Below, one piece after another: positions 34,568-42,526 of a stretch of 64,000 nucleotides of DNA; position 1 is the first letter of the stretch, and each line of letters starts with the position of its first letter. The translations under genes were made by a program, and so were the position numbers. The stretch comes from CALGYY01 sp963678485 (GTDB taxonomy: Bacteria; Bacteroidota; Bacteroidia; Bacteroidales; CAIWKO01): NCBI GenBank assembly GCA_963678485.1, contig OY782882.1, forward strand, positions 1,426,001 through 1,490,000, given 5' to 3'. A model generated the notes under the pieces. It saw only the letters and a list, made by a program, of their open reading frames with translations. It made no database searches and was not told the DNA's origin.

Positions 34568-35197
34568 ATGCATTGCTTAAGAATTCTAATGATTATCTGT
34601 CTTCCGTTTGCACTATTTTCCAACAGCTACGCCCAGCAGATGCAAATCAACACAGAAATGGGTTACGGTGGCGGTGCTCTTAATTATATGAAGAACACAT
34701 TCCATTATGCAAAGCCTGAATTCCGTGACCTTAGGCTCAATACTACTTTTGCTTACCTTCCGGGAAAAGGTATTGCTAGGTTAAACACAGGTATTACTGC
34801 AGACATTTTCTTTAATGATTTTGAAAATTTTTACTTATTGAAAATGCCCATGGGAATCGATCTGTTGTTCGGGAAAAAAGTTCAAGCAGTTGTTGGAACA
34901 GGCATACAACCTGGGGTTTTGTTATCACATCTATTACCAGGATATTCAAGAAATATTGAAAATAGAAAAATTGTATTTGATGCGTTTGCACATATCGGCA
35001 TCAGATATTCCATAAATGAACATTATGCCTTTTTTGCAAAATTTCAAGTAGAATATTTTCCCAGTGTAATTTATAGACAAAACTATTATCACGCAGTGTA
35101 TACCAGCGTCATTTCAAGATACGATGATCACCGTATGTTCAGCAATTCTTACAATATTGGATTTTCCTATAACATCCCGACGAAGCAAAAAAAATGA
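34568..35197 (+). CDS. Exported outer-membrane-barrel-like protein (209 aa)
   Basis: A signal peptide covers residues 1-22 (ending NSYAQ). The mature region shows alternating amphipathic strands (LNTTFAYLPGKGIARLNTGITADIFF, HIGIRYSINEHYAFFAKFQVEYFP, NIGFSYNIP) typical of small outer membrane beta-barrels. A G-x-G-x-P box (VGTGIQPGVLL) lies mid-sequence. No specific family is recognised. The gene runs into a hairpin that ends transcription of the opposite strand. Confidence 0.65.
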   Translation: MHCLRILMIICLPFALFSNSYAQQMQINTEMGYGGGALNYMKNTFHYAKPEFRDLRLNTTFAYLPGKGIARLNTGITADIFFNDFENFYLLKMPMGIDLLFGKKVQAVVGTGIQPGVLLSHLLPGYSRNIENRKIVFDAFAHIGIRYSINEHYAFFAKFQVEYFPSVIYRQNYYHAVYTSVISRYDDHRMFSNSYNIGFSYNIPTKQKK

Positions 35198-35222
35198 GGC
35201 TGCCTAAAATAAGCAGCCTCAT
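35187..35222 (-). terminator. Intrinsic terminator (minus strand, possibly bidirectional)
   Basis: A perfect 10-bp stem, ATGAGGCTGC (35194-35203) with GCAGCCTCAT (35213-35222), is followed on the minus strand by eight to nine T. It once served the T9SS gene whose remnant lies at 35238-35346, and may also end the plus-strand barrel gene. Confidence 0.75.
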
Positions 35223-35237
35223 CATTGAACTTACAAC

Positions 35238-35346
35238 TTATCGTATACTTAGTTTCTTACGTACGGTTTGAGTTCCATTGGTGCATTCTATAACATAAAT
35301 TCCTGCACTTAATTCATCTACCGCAATACATACATCAGGCTGCTGA
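35238..35346 (-). pseudogene. 3' remnant of a T9SS-secreted protein gene
   Basis: The minus strand reads as the end of a T9SS type A sorting domain: DVCIAVDELSAGIYVIECTNGTQ, then KKLSIR and a TAA at 35238. The frame is closed about 35 codons upstream near 35350, exactly where the sequence leading into the recombinase gene begins. The upstream part of the gene was therefore deleted or displaced by the accessory patch. Confidence 0.65.
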
Positions 35347-35512
35347 TTGTGCCTGTTTTAATAATGATGTTCTTCGATGTTTTTCTAAAAGAACACGACC
35401 CCAGTTTTTTCAAACGCAAGCAACATCAAATACATGGATAGACATATCTGAAAAAAAAGTAAATGAAGAATGCTATAAAAGCAAACACTTTGATGATCGG
35501 GATTGCCTTTTA

Positions 35513-36349
35513 GTGAGCTTTCAAGCCTACATCGAATCAATAAAACCACGATTGGCTAATAGTACGTATTTGGGTTATCTTTCAGAAGTGAGCAAATTGA
35601 GAAAATTCAAAGGGGCAATCACATTTACTGAGTTTAACCGTCAGATGATTTTGCATTACGAACAGTATATGCTGGGAACCCTTAGGAATAAACAAAATAC
35701 AGTTAATAGAACATTCAGAAGAATCAAGTCATTCTTGCGACAAGCACGAATTATGGGGTTATTGTCGCATGACCCATTCATTGGATACCGAATGTCGCAT
35801 GCCCCAACAAGCCGAGAGGCCTTGAATTGGGAAGAGATGGAGAAAATTGAAAAATTACAGCATAGCCAGTTAAAGGATAATCAAATGAATGTACTGAGGG
35901 GTTTCTTATTTGCCTGTTACACCGGCTTGCGCTTCATTGATGTTCGCCGACTGGAGATGAGCCATATTGTTAACGGGGTTATCGTCATGCAAATGTCAAA
36001 AACTGGGGCTGTGGTCCGGATTCCAATCTCAAAAAAGGCTGCAGCATTAATCTCAGAAGGTGATTGTCACCTTTTTCGGCTGTATAAGAATTATGAAACG
36101 AATCTATTGGTAAAGAGTCTGATGGTTGCGGCTGGAATATCCAGAAAGGTAACATTCCATATTTCAAGGCACACCTTTGCTACACTCTCACTTAATATGG
36201 GAATATCAATGGAAGTTGTAAGTGGTCTATTGGGCCGTGCAAATCTGAAGACAACGCAGATTTATGCTAAAATTCTTGACAATACAAGAGTGGAAATGAT
36301 GAAGAAATTGGATGAAATTACGCCTGTTGCCAATTCAAAAACAGACTAA
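35513..36349 (+). CDS. Tyrosine recombinase/integrase, probably N-terminally truncated
   Basis: A site-specific recombinase with a SAM-like core-binding domain (residues about 1-90, SYLGYLSEV-like and RRIKSFLRQARIMG) and a complete catalytic domain. The residues are R in ACYTGLRFIDVRRLE, K in MSKTGAVVRIP, HxxR in HISRHTFA, a G-rich LLGRANLKTT and the nucleophile Tyr in TQIYAKI. It begins at a GTG (35513), but the frame stays open upstream to at least 35330 without an ATG, GTG or TTG. The Arm-binding part may thus be lost or the start miscalled. It heads the orphan Rhs patch and may have mobilised it. Confidence 0.75.
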   Translation: MSFQAYIESIKPRLANSTYLGYLSEVSKLRKFKGAITFTEFNRQMILHYEQYMLGTLRNKQNTVNRTFRRIKSFLRQARIMGLLSHDPFIGYRMSHAPTSREALNWEEMEKIEKLQHSQLKDNQMNVLRGFLFACYTGLRFIDVRRLEMSHIVNGVIVMQMSKTGAVVRIPISKKAAALISEGDCHLFRLYKNYETNLLVKSLMVAAGISRKVTFHISRHTFATLSLNMGISMEVVSGLLGRANLKTTQIYAKILDNTRVEMMKKLDEITPVANSKTD

Positions 36350-36414
36350 GCGTTTTTGGGAAAGCAGAATTTTTTTGGTGGAGTTATCCATTTCTGTATA
36401 TTTACATCTATAAT

Positions 36415-37389
36415 ATGGATTCTTTTATTAATAAACAATCAGCGTCACATTCCACAATAGACTATTACCCCTTTGGAATGGAGATGCCAGGGCGCATGAA
36501 TCCTTCCTCTGGAAGCACCTATCGTTTTGGAATGAATGGACAGATGAAGGACAACGAATTTACCGGGCAGGATGGGGCGCACACCACTGCGATGTTTTGG
36601 GAGTATGATAGTAGGATTGGAAGGCGGTGGAATTTGGACCCGAAGCCACAAGTCAATATTAGCGATTATGCTTGTTTTGGAAATAATCCCATGATTAATA
36701 TTGATCCAGATGGTGACTATTTCTTTGGATTATTTGGATCAACAAAAGCCCAACGAGAAGCAGCAACACAATTAGCAAAATCTACTTGTGGTACAATTGT
36801 TTTTCGTCATCAAAAAAATATAATGGTGACTTATACTCGGCAAGTTGCGAATAATCCCAAAACCGGAGAGCCAGTCAATCAGATTTACAATCAGTATTTC
36901 AACAAGGATGGTTCTCTTGTGCCATTAGAGGGCGAGTATAAAGAAACAAGTGGATTTAAGCAAGCAGAAATGTGGTTAGAAACTTCCTCAGGAAATGCTG
37001 CTGAGGCGGGGGCTAAAATTGCAGTGAACATGCTTTATAGTTTACCAAATTCAGTAAAGATTTTATTAGAAGGATCAACTCTGGCTGGCTCAGATGGTAC
37101 TGAAAGGAAGGTTGATGCATTTGTTGATGTTGCACCATCTTTAATGTCATTAATGATTGCAGGCGTTTCTTTAAAAGTGACGAAGTCTGGCCTCCAAGCA
37201 TTAAATCAATTTATCAAAAAGTCCCCTGGAATACTTCAAGGAAGGGGAGCTGACCGATTGAAAGACGCGGCAAAATTATTAAAAAGCAACATGAATGTTC
37301 TTCGCTCAAAAGAAGCCCTAAACTCAGTTGATGAAATTAAAGAAGCGGCAGAGAAAACAAATGATGAAATTAAAAAATCAGAAAAATGA
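36415..37389 (+). CDS. Orphan Rhs tip 1: Rhs core plus unknown C-terminal toxin-like domain
   Basis: A 324-residue protein consisting of the last part of an Rhs/YD core and a variable C-terminus. Core landmarks are DYYPFGMEMPGR (from residue 17), TYRFGMNGQMKDNEFTGQDG, YDSRIGRRWNLDPKP, YACFGNNPMINIDPDGD. After that junction come about 215 unrelated residues with a hydrophobic stretch (APSLMSLMIAGVSL) and a Lys-rich helical end; no toxin family is recognised. Full Rhs proteins exceed 1000 residues, so this is an orphan cassette that could be recombined onto an Rhs gene elsewhere. A candidate immunity gene overlaps its stop (ATGA). Confidence 0.8.
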   Translation: MDSFINKQSASHSTIDYYPFGMEMPGRMNPSSGSTYRFGMNGQMKDNEFTGQDGAHTTAMFWEYDSRIGRRWNLDPKPQVNISDYACFGNNPMINIDPDGDYFFGLFGSTKAQREAATQLAKSTCGTIVFRHQKNIMVTYTRQVANNPKTGEPVNQIYNQYFNKDGSLVPLEGEYKETSGFKQAEMWLETSSGNAAEAGAKIAVNMLYSLPNSVKILLEGSTLAGSDGTERKVDAFVDVAPSLMSLMIAGVSLKVTKSGLQALNQFIKKSPGILQGRGADRLKDAAKLLKSNMNVLRSKEALNSVDEIKEAAEKTNDEIKKSEK

Positions 37390-37577
37390 TTGAGCTCTAT
37401 TTTCGTATTGGTGTCTTTTTAAGGTGGATTATGAGAGGTTTTAGAAAAACATATAAAGAAGAGTTGTATGCGGATGTTGGATTATTCTTGAAAAACAGAC
37501 CAGACCTTGAGGGCTGGCTATTGGGAATTGCATTTGCATTTAGCTTTATTCTTTTATGCTACTTTATATTTGTTTAG
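37386..37577 (+). CDS. Small membrane protein, candidate immunity protein for Rhs tip 1
   Basis: A 63-residue protein whose ATG overlaps the TGA of Rhs tip 1 (ATGA), the tight coupling expected of a toxin/immunity pair. It has a membrane helix at the C-terminus (LLGIAFAFSFILLCYFIFV) and a basic amphipathic N-terminus. A membrane location would suit neutralisation of a membrane-acting toxin. The role is inferred from position only. Confidence 0.5.
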   Translation: MIELYFRIGVFLRWIMRGFRKTYKEELYADVGLFLKNRPDLEGWLLGIAFAFSFILLCYFIFV

Positions 37578-37586
37578 TTGCAAACT

Positions 37587-38434
37587 ATGAGTACTCTTCA
37601 AAATAAAACTTCAGTGCCACATTCACAATAGACTATTACCCCTTCGGAATGGAGATGCCCGGGCGCATGAATCCATCCATTGGAAGCACCTATCGTTTTG
37701 GAATGAGTGGCCAGATGAAGGACAATGAATTTACGGGACAAGACGGGGCGCATACCACGGCCATGTTTTGGGAGTATGATAGCAGGATTGGAAGGCGGTG
37801 GAATTTGGATCCTGCACCAGTTATTGGTATTTCAGATTATGTGTGTTTTGCAAATAACCCAATAGTTTATTCTGATGTATTTGGCGATAAAATCAAATTG
37901 AAGGGAAGCAAAAAGAACAAACAAGATTATGTGGATAAACTAAATAGTAAAACGGGCGGAGATCGATATTCATTAGATAAAAAGGGGAAATATGTAACTC
38001 AAAGCATTGGTCCTGAAAACAGTTCTGAAGATGTCTCAAATGAATTAGTAGATGTGATTAATAAAGCAATTGGAGACAAACAAACGGTGACATTTAAGCT
38101 TGTAAGAGGCAACAAGGATGTTCTATTCGATTCATTTAAATCTGGCAAAGTTGATCTGTCTGATCTCGATTTAATAAAAAGCGGTAAGATGGAAGCTGCA
38201 TTAATCGGTCATTTTACGGCTGAAAGATTTGCTGTAAATAATTACGAGAAAAATAAAAAAAGAATAATAAGAAATGTATTTAGAGGAAATCCGGCGGAAT
38301 TTTCAGTCAATATTTTTTTTGACTTTTTGATTCCGAAAAATATTTTTACTCATTTTGAAGACAAAATCCCCAACTTTTTTGGTCTACTTTGCTCCGAAAT
38401 GAGTGGTCTACTTTGCTCCGGAATCACTGGCTGA
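37587..38434 (+). pseudogene. Orphan Rhs tip 2: frameshifted and truncated by an IS end
   Basis: It parallels tip 1: a leader starting at ATG 37587 (MSTLQNKTSVPHS, against MDSFINKQSASHS in tip 1) and the same core. A single C is missing at about 37622 (CATTCACAATAG against CATTCCACAATAG), which puts the core out of frame; a secondary start at 37649 (MEMPGRMNP) re-opens it. After the core junction (ISDYVCFANNPIVYSDVFGD) comes a different, Lys-rich C-terminal domain. Its last 20 residues (from about 38375) are read from IS21-like terminal repeats, so the natural toxin end is lost. Confidence 0.75.
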
Positions 38435-38483
38435 TTTGCTCCGAAATGAGTGGCTGTTTTAGTCCGAAATAGTCATTTTGACA
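38381..38483 (-). mobile_element. Terminal-repeat cluster of an IS21-like element (solo end)
   Basis: Four related 23-24 bp units start at 38381, 38405, 38429 and 38452 (GGTCTACTTTGCTCCGAAAT type), and the cluster ends ATTTTGACA. Read on the minus strand the end is TGTCAAAATG followed by multiple direct repeats, the terminal organisation known for IS21-family elements of Bacteroidota. No transposase or helper ATPase gene is present nearby, so it is a left-over end after deletion. Confidence 0.6.
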
Positions 38484-38748
38484 ACCTCTTGCATTTTTAG
38501 GCGTTCGAAATAGTTTCTGATATATCGCAAGTCTTCGTTAAGCGCCTTGTCATCGCAAGTATATTCCCTTTCTGGCAAACTAACGAGTAATCAATTTATA
38601 TTTTATAAGCAAGGACTAGAATGATAAATACCCCCATTTTTATTATTAGTGATGAAATGCTAACAAATAAAAGGTTGAAAAGCTCTTGCTCGATTCAAGT
38701 GCTTTTTGCAAATTTCATCTTGTTATACGTCGGGGAAGCACAGGGATG

Positions 38749-39411
38749 CTACTCATGCCCACTAAATACTCTTTTCAGTCCTTCACTCGGCACTTGGTCT
38801 TTTGAATTTAAAAATAAACCGCGCTTCTTTTTTATTAAAGAAATACTATCGAGATTGATAAAACAATCTGGATTATAAAATTCAGGGATATAAATATGGA
38901 TGTCAAAATAATTTGAAAAAGCACTTTTTGTCAAATATGTAGTCGATTTCAATCCTCCAAACATACTAATTATAACATATAAGGAGTCTATGTTTATCCT
39001 TTGTTGAAAGTAATAAATACTATCAGTAAAAAAAATATTTTGAATTAATTGATTAGTGTTACAATATACATATGAATACTCTATAGGTTTATTTTGATAA
39101 TTAACAAGCTTTATTATTGTTCCTTTTAACGTATCAATCCGATTCTCTGTAACATTAATAGAAAAATCTTTAATTGTTTTAACGTCAGAAACAAAAGAAA
39201 TTACGTTTCCGCGAGACTTCCACTTACCTGTCAAGTCTGTTTGGCATTGACCACACCCATATTTATAAGTGTAACTTGAATCTGCACGCAAATTTAAAAA
39301 ATGGCAATCTCTTTTGTAAAAACCAATAATTCCCCTATTGCAAGATATTGAAATAAAAAAGAAAAAAGCAGCAAATAACAGTTTGGATTTCTTATTGTGA
39401 TTTAAAAACAT
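38749..39411 (-). CDS. Lipoprotein, candidate immunity protein for Rhs tip 3
   Basis: A 220-residue lipoprotein: the signal peptide (KLLFAAFFFFISISC) has a lipobox Cys near residue 24. The mature part opens with RGIIGFYKRDCHFLNLRADSSYTYKYGCGQC and continues with a TGKWKSRGNVISFVSD segment, a lipocalin-like pattern of short strands with paired Cys. Its ATG overlaps the end of the Rhs tip 3 gene by 20 bases on the same strand. A periplasmic or surface lipoprotein directly behind an Rhs toxin is a usual immunity arrangement; the assignment is by position. Confidence 0.6.
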   Translation of the reverse strand: MFLNHNKKSKLLFAAFFFFISISCNRGIIGFYKRDCHFLNLRADSSYTYKYGCGQCQTDLTGKWKSRGNVISFVSDVKTIKDFSINVTENRIDTLKGTIIKLVNYQNKPIEYSYVYCNTNQLIQNIFFTDSIYYFQQRINIDSLYVIISMFGGLKSTTYLTKSAFSNYFDIHIYIPEFYNPDCFINLDSISLIKKKRGLFLNSKDQVPSEGLKRVFSGHE

Positions 39412-40534
39412 GTATTATTGCCCTTCCAGTATTAAGATACATATTATTAATATAGGTCATATATTCGGATAATGATTTGTCTCCATTAATACTTGCGCCA
39501 ATTGGGTCAACAACACTTAACATTGTTGAACAATTCAAATTATTTAGAGATAGAGATGCATATCGATAATCATTCTTTCTTAATACAGGATCATATTCAT
39601 AGAGCCCTTGAACATTTGCCGGGGTAATTTGTTCATATGTTGAGAAATGTGCACTACCCCATGCGAGCGATCTTCTATATGCTGCCACTTCATCATTAAC
39701 ATCATACAAAAGACCGCTAGTCCCATGTGCATTAAAGCTCAGTTCTTTGTTTTCATATTGAAAGCCATGTTTCATTTCATGAGCCATAGATTGATTATCT
39801 GAATACTCCATGCAAACCATTCCATTTTTATATTTCGTAAGACCAGCTCCTCCAATCACGTTTGTTAATTTATAAACAGTTGAAGAGTTTTCCATGATTG
39901 AAAACTCTTGCAAAGCACCTTCAAGTTCAGATTTTGTTTGAGTAAGCTCCCCAAGTTTACTATCTATTCCTGCTAGTTCTGATTCATCTCCTTGAGCCAT
40001 AGTTCTTTGATTATTTAAACTAGTAATTTTATTATTTGTTTCATTAAGTCTGTTAGTTGTATTTGTTTTATAGTTGTTCGCTTTTGCTACCGAGCCTTTA
40101 TGCCAACTGTCACCAGACAAATCCACATTTAATATAGGATTATTTCCAAAGCATGAATAATCACTAATACCAATTGTCGGTTTCGGATCCAAATTCCACC
40201 TTCGCCCAATCCTACTATCATACTCCCAATACATCGCTGTTGTGTGCGCCCCGTCTTGTCCCGTAAATTCATTGTCCTTCATCTGGCCATTCATTCCGAA
40301 ACGGTAGGTGCTTCCTGTGGCCGGATTCAAACGCCCTGGCATCTCCATTCCAAAGGGGTAATAGTCTATTGTGGACACTACCTCAGGGGTAAAGTAGTCG
40401 AATTTATTATCCCCAGTAATTTCCCATCCAATACGTTTATCTTTAATAGTAGCCATTACATTTCCCAAATGGTTCGTCAGTTCATACAATCGAGCACAAT
40501 ATGTTGCGGTGAATATGCTAACGCTTGGGGGCAT
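39392..40534 (-). CDS. Orphan Rhs tip 3 with C-terminal zinc-metallopeptidase-like toxin domain
   Basis: A 380-residue protein from ATG 40534. It carries more of the Rhs core than the other two: YELTNHLGNVMATIKDKR (from residue 17), DYYPFGMEMPGR, YRFGMNGQMKDNEFTGQDG, YDSRIGRRWNLDPKP and SCFGNNPILNVDLSGD. A coiled-coil linker (about 155-215) leads to a C-terminal domain with HEMKH at 252-256 and a downstream NDEVAAYRRS (E282), fitting a gluzincin HExxH...E zinc site. The predicted effector is a metallopeptidase. The N-terminus lacks any delivery domain, so the cassette is an orphan. A lipoprotein gene overlaps its end. Confidence 0.8.
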   Translation of the reverse strand: MPPSVSIFTATYCARLYELTNHLGNVMATIKDKRIGWEITGDNKFDYFTPEVVSTIDYYPFGMEMPGRLNPATGSTYRFGMNGQMKDNEFTGQDGAHTTAMYWEYDSRIGRRWNLDPKPTIGISDYSCFGNNPILNVDLSGDSWHKGSVAKANNYKTNTTNRLNETNNKITSLNNQRTMAQGDESELAGIDSKLGELTQTKSELEGALQEFSIMENSSTVYKLTNVIGGAGLTKYKNGMVCMEYSDNQSMAHEMKHGFQYENKELSFNAHGTSGLLYDVNDEVAAYRRSLAWGSAHFSTYEQITPANVQGLYEYDPVLRKNDYRYASLSLNNLNCSTMLSVVDPIGASINGDKSLSEYMTYINNMYLNTGRAIIHVFKSQ

Positions 40535-40629
40535 CAAATCGAATACTATCAGGATATTTTATTATATTCCATATACTGTAATCTCCAGATGTGGTTTCCA
40601 TCATCGTTAACGACAAGAATTCAGGTAAC

Positions 40630-40854
40630 TCAACCCCCGCAACAGCTGCAGCTATCGTAATTACCACAGGGAGCACCGCCGGATGACTTTTTGCCCTTAC
40701 CTTCTTTGCGAACGTATTCGCCACCCTCCTGATGGCACTCAGGACATTCTGCCACCCATTTGGAACAGGGACCATAGATGGCATCTACGTATTCTTTTTT
40801 TTGACCAGTGGCCTTAAAAAGATGCCCGCATTCGTAACATTTATAGTCTTTCAT
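40630..40854 (-). CDS. Small zinc-ribbon protein (FmdB-like)
   Basis: A 74-residue protein with a rubredoxin/FmdB-type ribbon: YKCYECGHLF (C5, C8) and WVAECPECHQEG as the second CxxC. It ends in a Ser/Gly-rich Cys-containing tail (CGNYDSCSCCGG). Such small zinc proteins are common regulatory or metal-handling proteins in Bacteroidota. It is separated by about 95 bases from Rhs tip 3 and has a -7 promoter box immediately upstream, so it is likely an ordinary chromosomal gene marking the edge of the Rhs patch. Confidence 0.75.
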   Translation of the reverse strand: MKDYKCYECGHLFKATGQKKEYVDAIYGPCSKWVAECPECHQEGGEYVRKEGKGKKSSGGAPCGNYDSCSCCGG

Positions 40855-40859
40855 AAGTA

Positions 40860-40867
40860 CAAAGGTA
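40860..40867 (-). promoter_or_regulatory. -7 promoter box (TACCTTTG) of the zinc-ribbon gene
   Basis: A perfect TAnnTTTG on the minus strand ends five bases before the ATG at 40854, predicting a leaderless transcript. No clear -33 element is seen. Confidence 0.45.
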
Positions 40868-40949
40868 AGAAATTTCCGTAAGAATCTTTTGCTTTAACTT
40901 GCACTGCGGGCTAAACCGTATTATATTTACTGCTTCAAAATGTTTGTGG

Positions 40950-42524
40950 ATGCTGCGTAAATACTCTTTTTTACTATTCTTCATTACTGCTTTTCAATTC
41001 ACTGGAATAGCCCAATCTTATTGGGTTTTTTTTACAGACAAAAACCATTGTACTTTTGACCCATACACTTACTTCGATCCAAAAGCGATCGAACGTCGTA
41101 TCAACAATGATGTTAATCTGTATGATTCCACTGATTTCCCTGTAAATGCATCATACGTGGCTGCTGTTGCCAAAATAGCCGACAGTACAGGTTTTCAGAG
41201 TCGCTGGTTTAATGCCTTAGAAGTTGATGCAACTGAATCACAGATCGACCAAATACGTGCATTGCCCTTTGTTCGCGATGTTCAGTCAATGACGTTCAGT
41301 GGGGAACTGGCTTCTCGTCCGGATGACCCTCTTTTTGATTCTATCCTCAGTCCGTTCCTTAAGCAATTACTTGAATGGCAAACCTTGCGAATGGGCGGTC
41401 CCCGATTCAAAGAGGCCGGCCTGAATGGTAAAGGTGTCCGTATTGCCGTGTTCGATGGAGGATATCCGAGTTTACTCAGTAATGCCGCCTTCCGCTATTT
41501 GGTTTGGGGAAACCGCATTATTAAAACCTGGGATTTTGTTGGAAATAAAGAAGATGTATATGGTTATAACCAGCATGGCATCCTCGTTTTATCGTGCCTA
41601 ACGGGTGTTTACGACGGTCAGGAAATGGGGCTCGCCTCGGGTGCTGAGTATTTACTCGCCCGAACCGAAGTCGCTTCAGAACCTTACCGCGAAGAAAAAA
41701 ATTGGCTGGCCGCATTAGAATGGGCTGATAAAAATGGCGCACAAATAATCAATAGTTCTGTCGGATATACATATCATAGATATTTTCAATCGGAAATGAA
41801 CGGTCAAACCAGCCTGATTGCCCGGGCCGCTAATCTGGCTGCACGCAAAGGGATACTTGTGGTTAATTGCGTTGGTAACGAAGCCCTGAGTAAATGGCAA
41901 ACGCTATGTACTCCTGCCGATGCTGACAGTGTTCTAACGGTTGGAGGAATTGATCCGGTGACGGGTTATCATATGGCATTTAGTTCTTACGGACCAACCA
42001 GCGACCATCGCATGAAACCTAATGTTTGTGCATTTGCTGATGTTGTTGCCTTTGGTCCGAAAGGAGTACAGAATGTTCAGGGAACCTCATTCTCCGCGCC
42101 TTTGGTTTGTGGGTTTGCAGCCTGTGTATTACAAGCATATCCCAACATTAAGTGTATGGATTTATTTCACATGATTGAACAATCGGGCGACCTCTACCCC
42201 TACTTCGATTATGCCCATGGCTTTGGCGTACCTCAGGCCGCACGCATCCTTGACACCATTGCAACGCCGGCACCAACATTCTACTTTGTGCCAAACAAAG
42301 GACTTCTAAACGTAGTACTTCGAAATTTCAATTACGATACTGATGAACCATCCAGTCACTTGTTATTGTATTATAACATTATGGATGAAACAGGATATAT
42401 TGAAGAATTTAATGTGATAATGGTTTATCAAAGTCGTGTATTGAGTATCCCATTGGATAAGTATCCCAAAGGCAAGAAAATAAATATTTGTTTCAGAGGA
42501 TTTACTTCCTCTTATACTTTTTAA
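40950..42524 (+). CDS. Exported S8 (subtilisin-like) serine protease
   Basis: A 524-residue secreted peptidase. ATG 40950 opens a signal peptide (MLRKYSFLLFFITAFQFTGIAQ); a longer frame from a TTG at 40899 is rejected. An inhibitor-I9-like propeptide region (about 25-125, DKNHCTFDPYTYFDPKAIERR) precedes the catalytic domain. The triad is D169 in IAVFDGGYP, H209 in NQHGILVLS and S380 in GTSFSAPLV, with oxyanion-type Asn in INSSVGY and CVGNEA. The C-terminal 80 residues form a beta domain without a T9SS sorting signal, so the site of action is likely periplasm or outer membrane. It lies next to a barrel gene with a two-base gap. Confidence 0.92.
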   Translation: MLRKYSFLLFFITAFQFTGIAQSYWVFFTDKNHCTFDPYTYFDPKAIERRINNDVNLYDSTDFPVNASYVAAVAKIADSTGFQSRWFNALEVDATESQIDQIRALPFVRDVQSMTFSGELASRPDDPLFDSILSPFLKQLLEWQTLRMGGPRFKEAGLNGKGVRIAVFDGGYPSLLSNAAFRYLVWGNRIIKTWDFVGNKEDVYGYNQHGILVLSCLTGVYDGQEMGLASGAEYLLARTEVASEPYREEKNWLAALEWADKNGAQIINSSVGYTYHRYFQSEMNGQTSLIARAANLAARKGILVVNCVGNEALSKWQTLCTPADADSVLTVGGIDPVTGYHMAFSSYGPTSDHRMKPNVCAFADVVAFGPKGVQNVQGTSFSAPLVCGFAACVLQAYPNIKCMDLFHMIEQSGDLYPYFDYAHGFGVPQAARILDTIATPAPTFYFVPNKGLLNVVLRNFNYDTDEPSSHLLLYYNIMDETGYIEEFNVIMVYQSRVLSIPLDKYPKGKKINICFRGFTSSYTF

Positions 42525-42526
42525 TA

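Noticed and set aside
38621..38878. 85-codon plus-strand frame
   Set aside because: It overlaps the better supported lipoprotein gene on the minus strand and has no coherent features.
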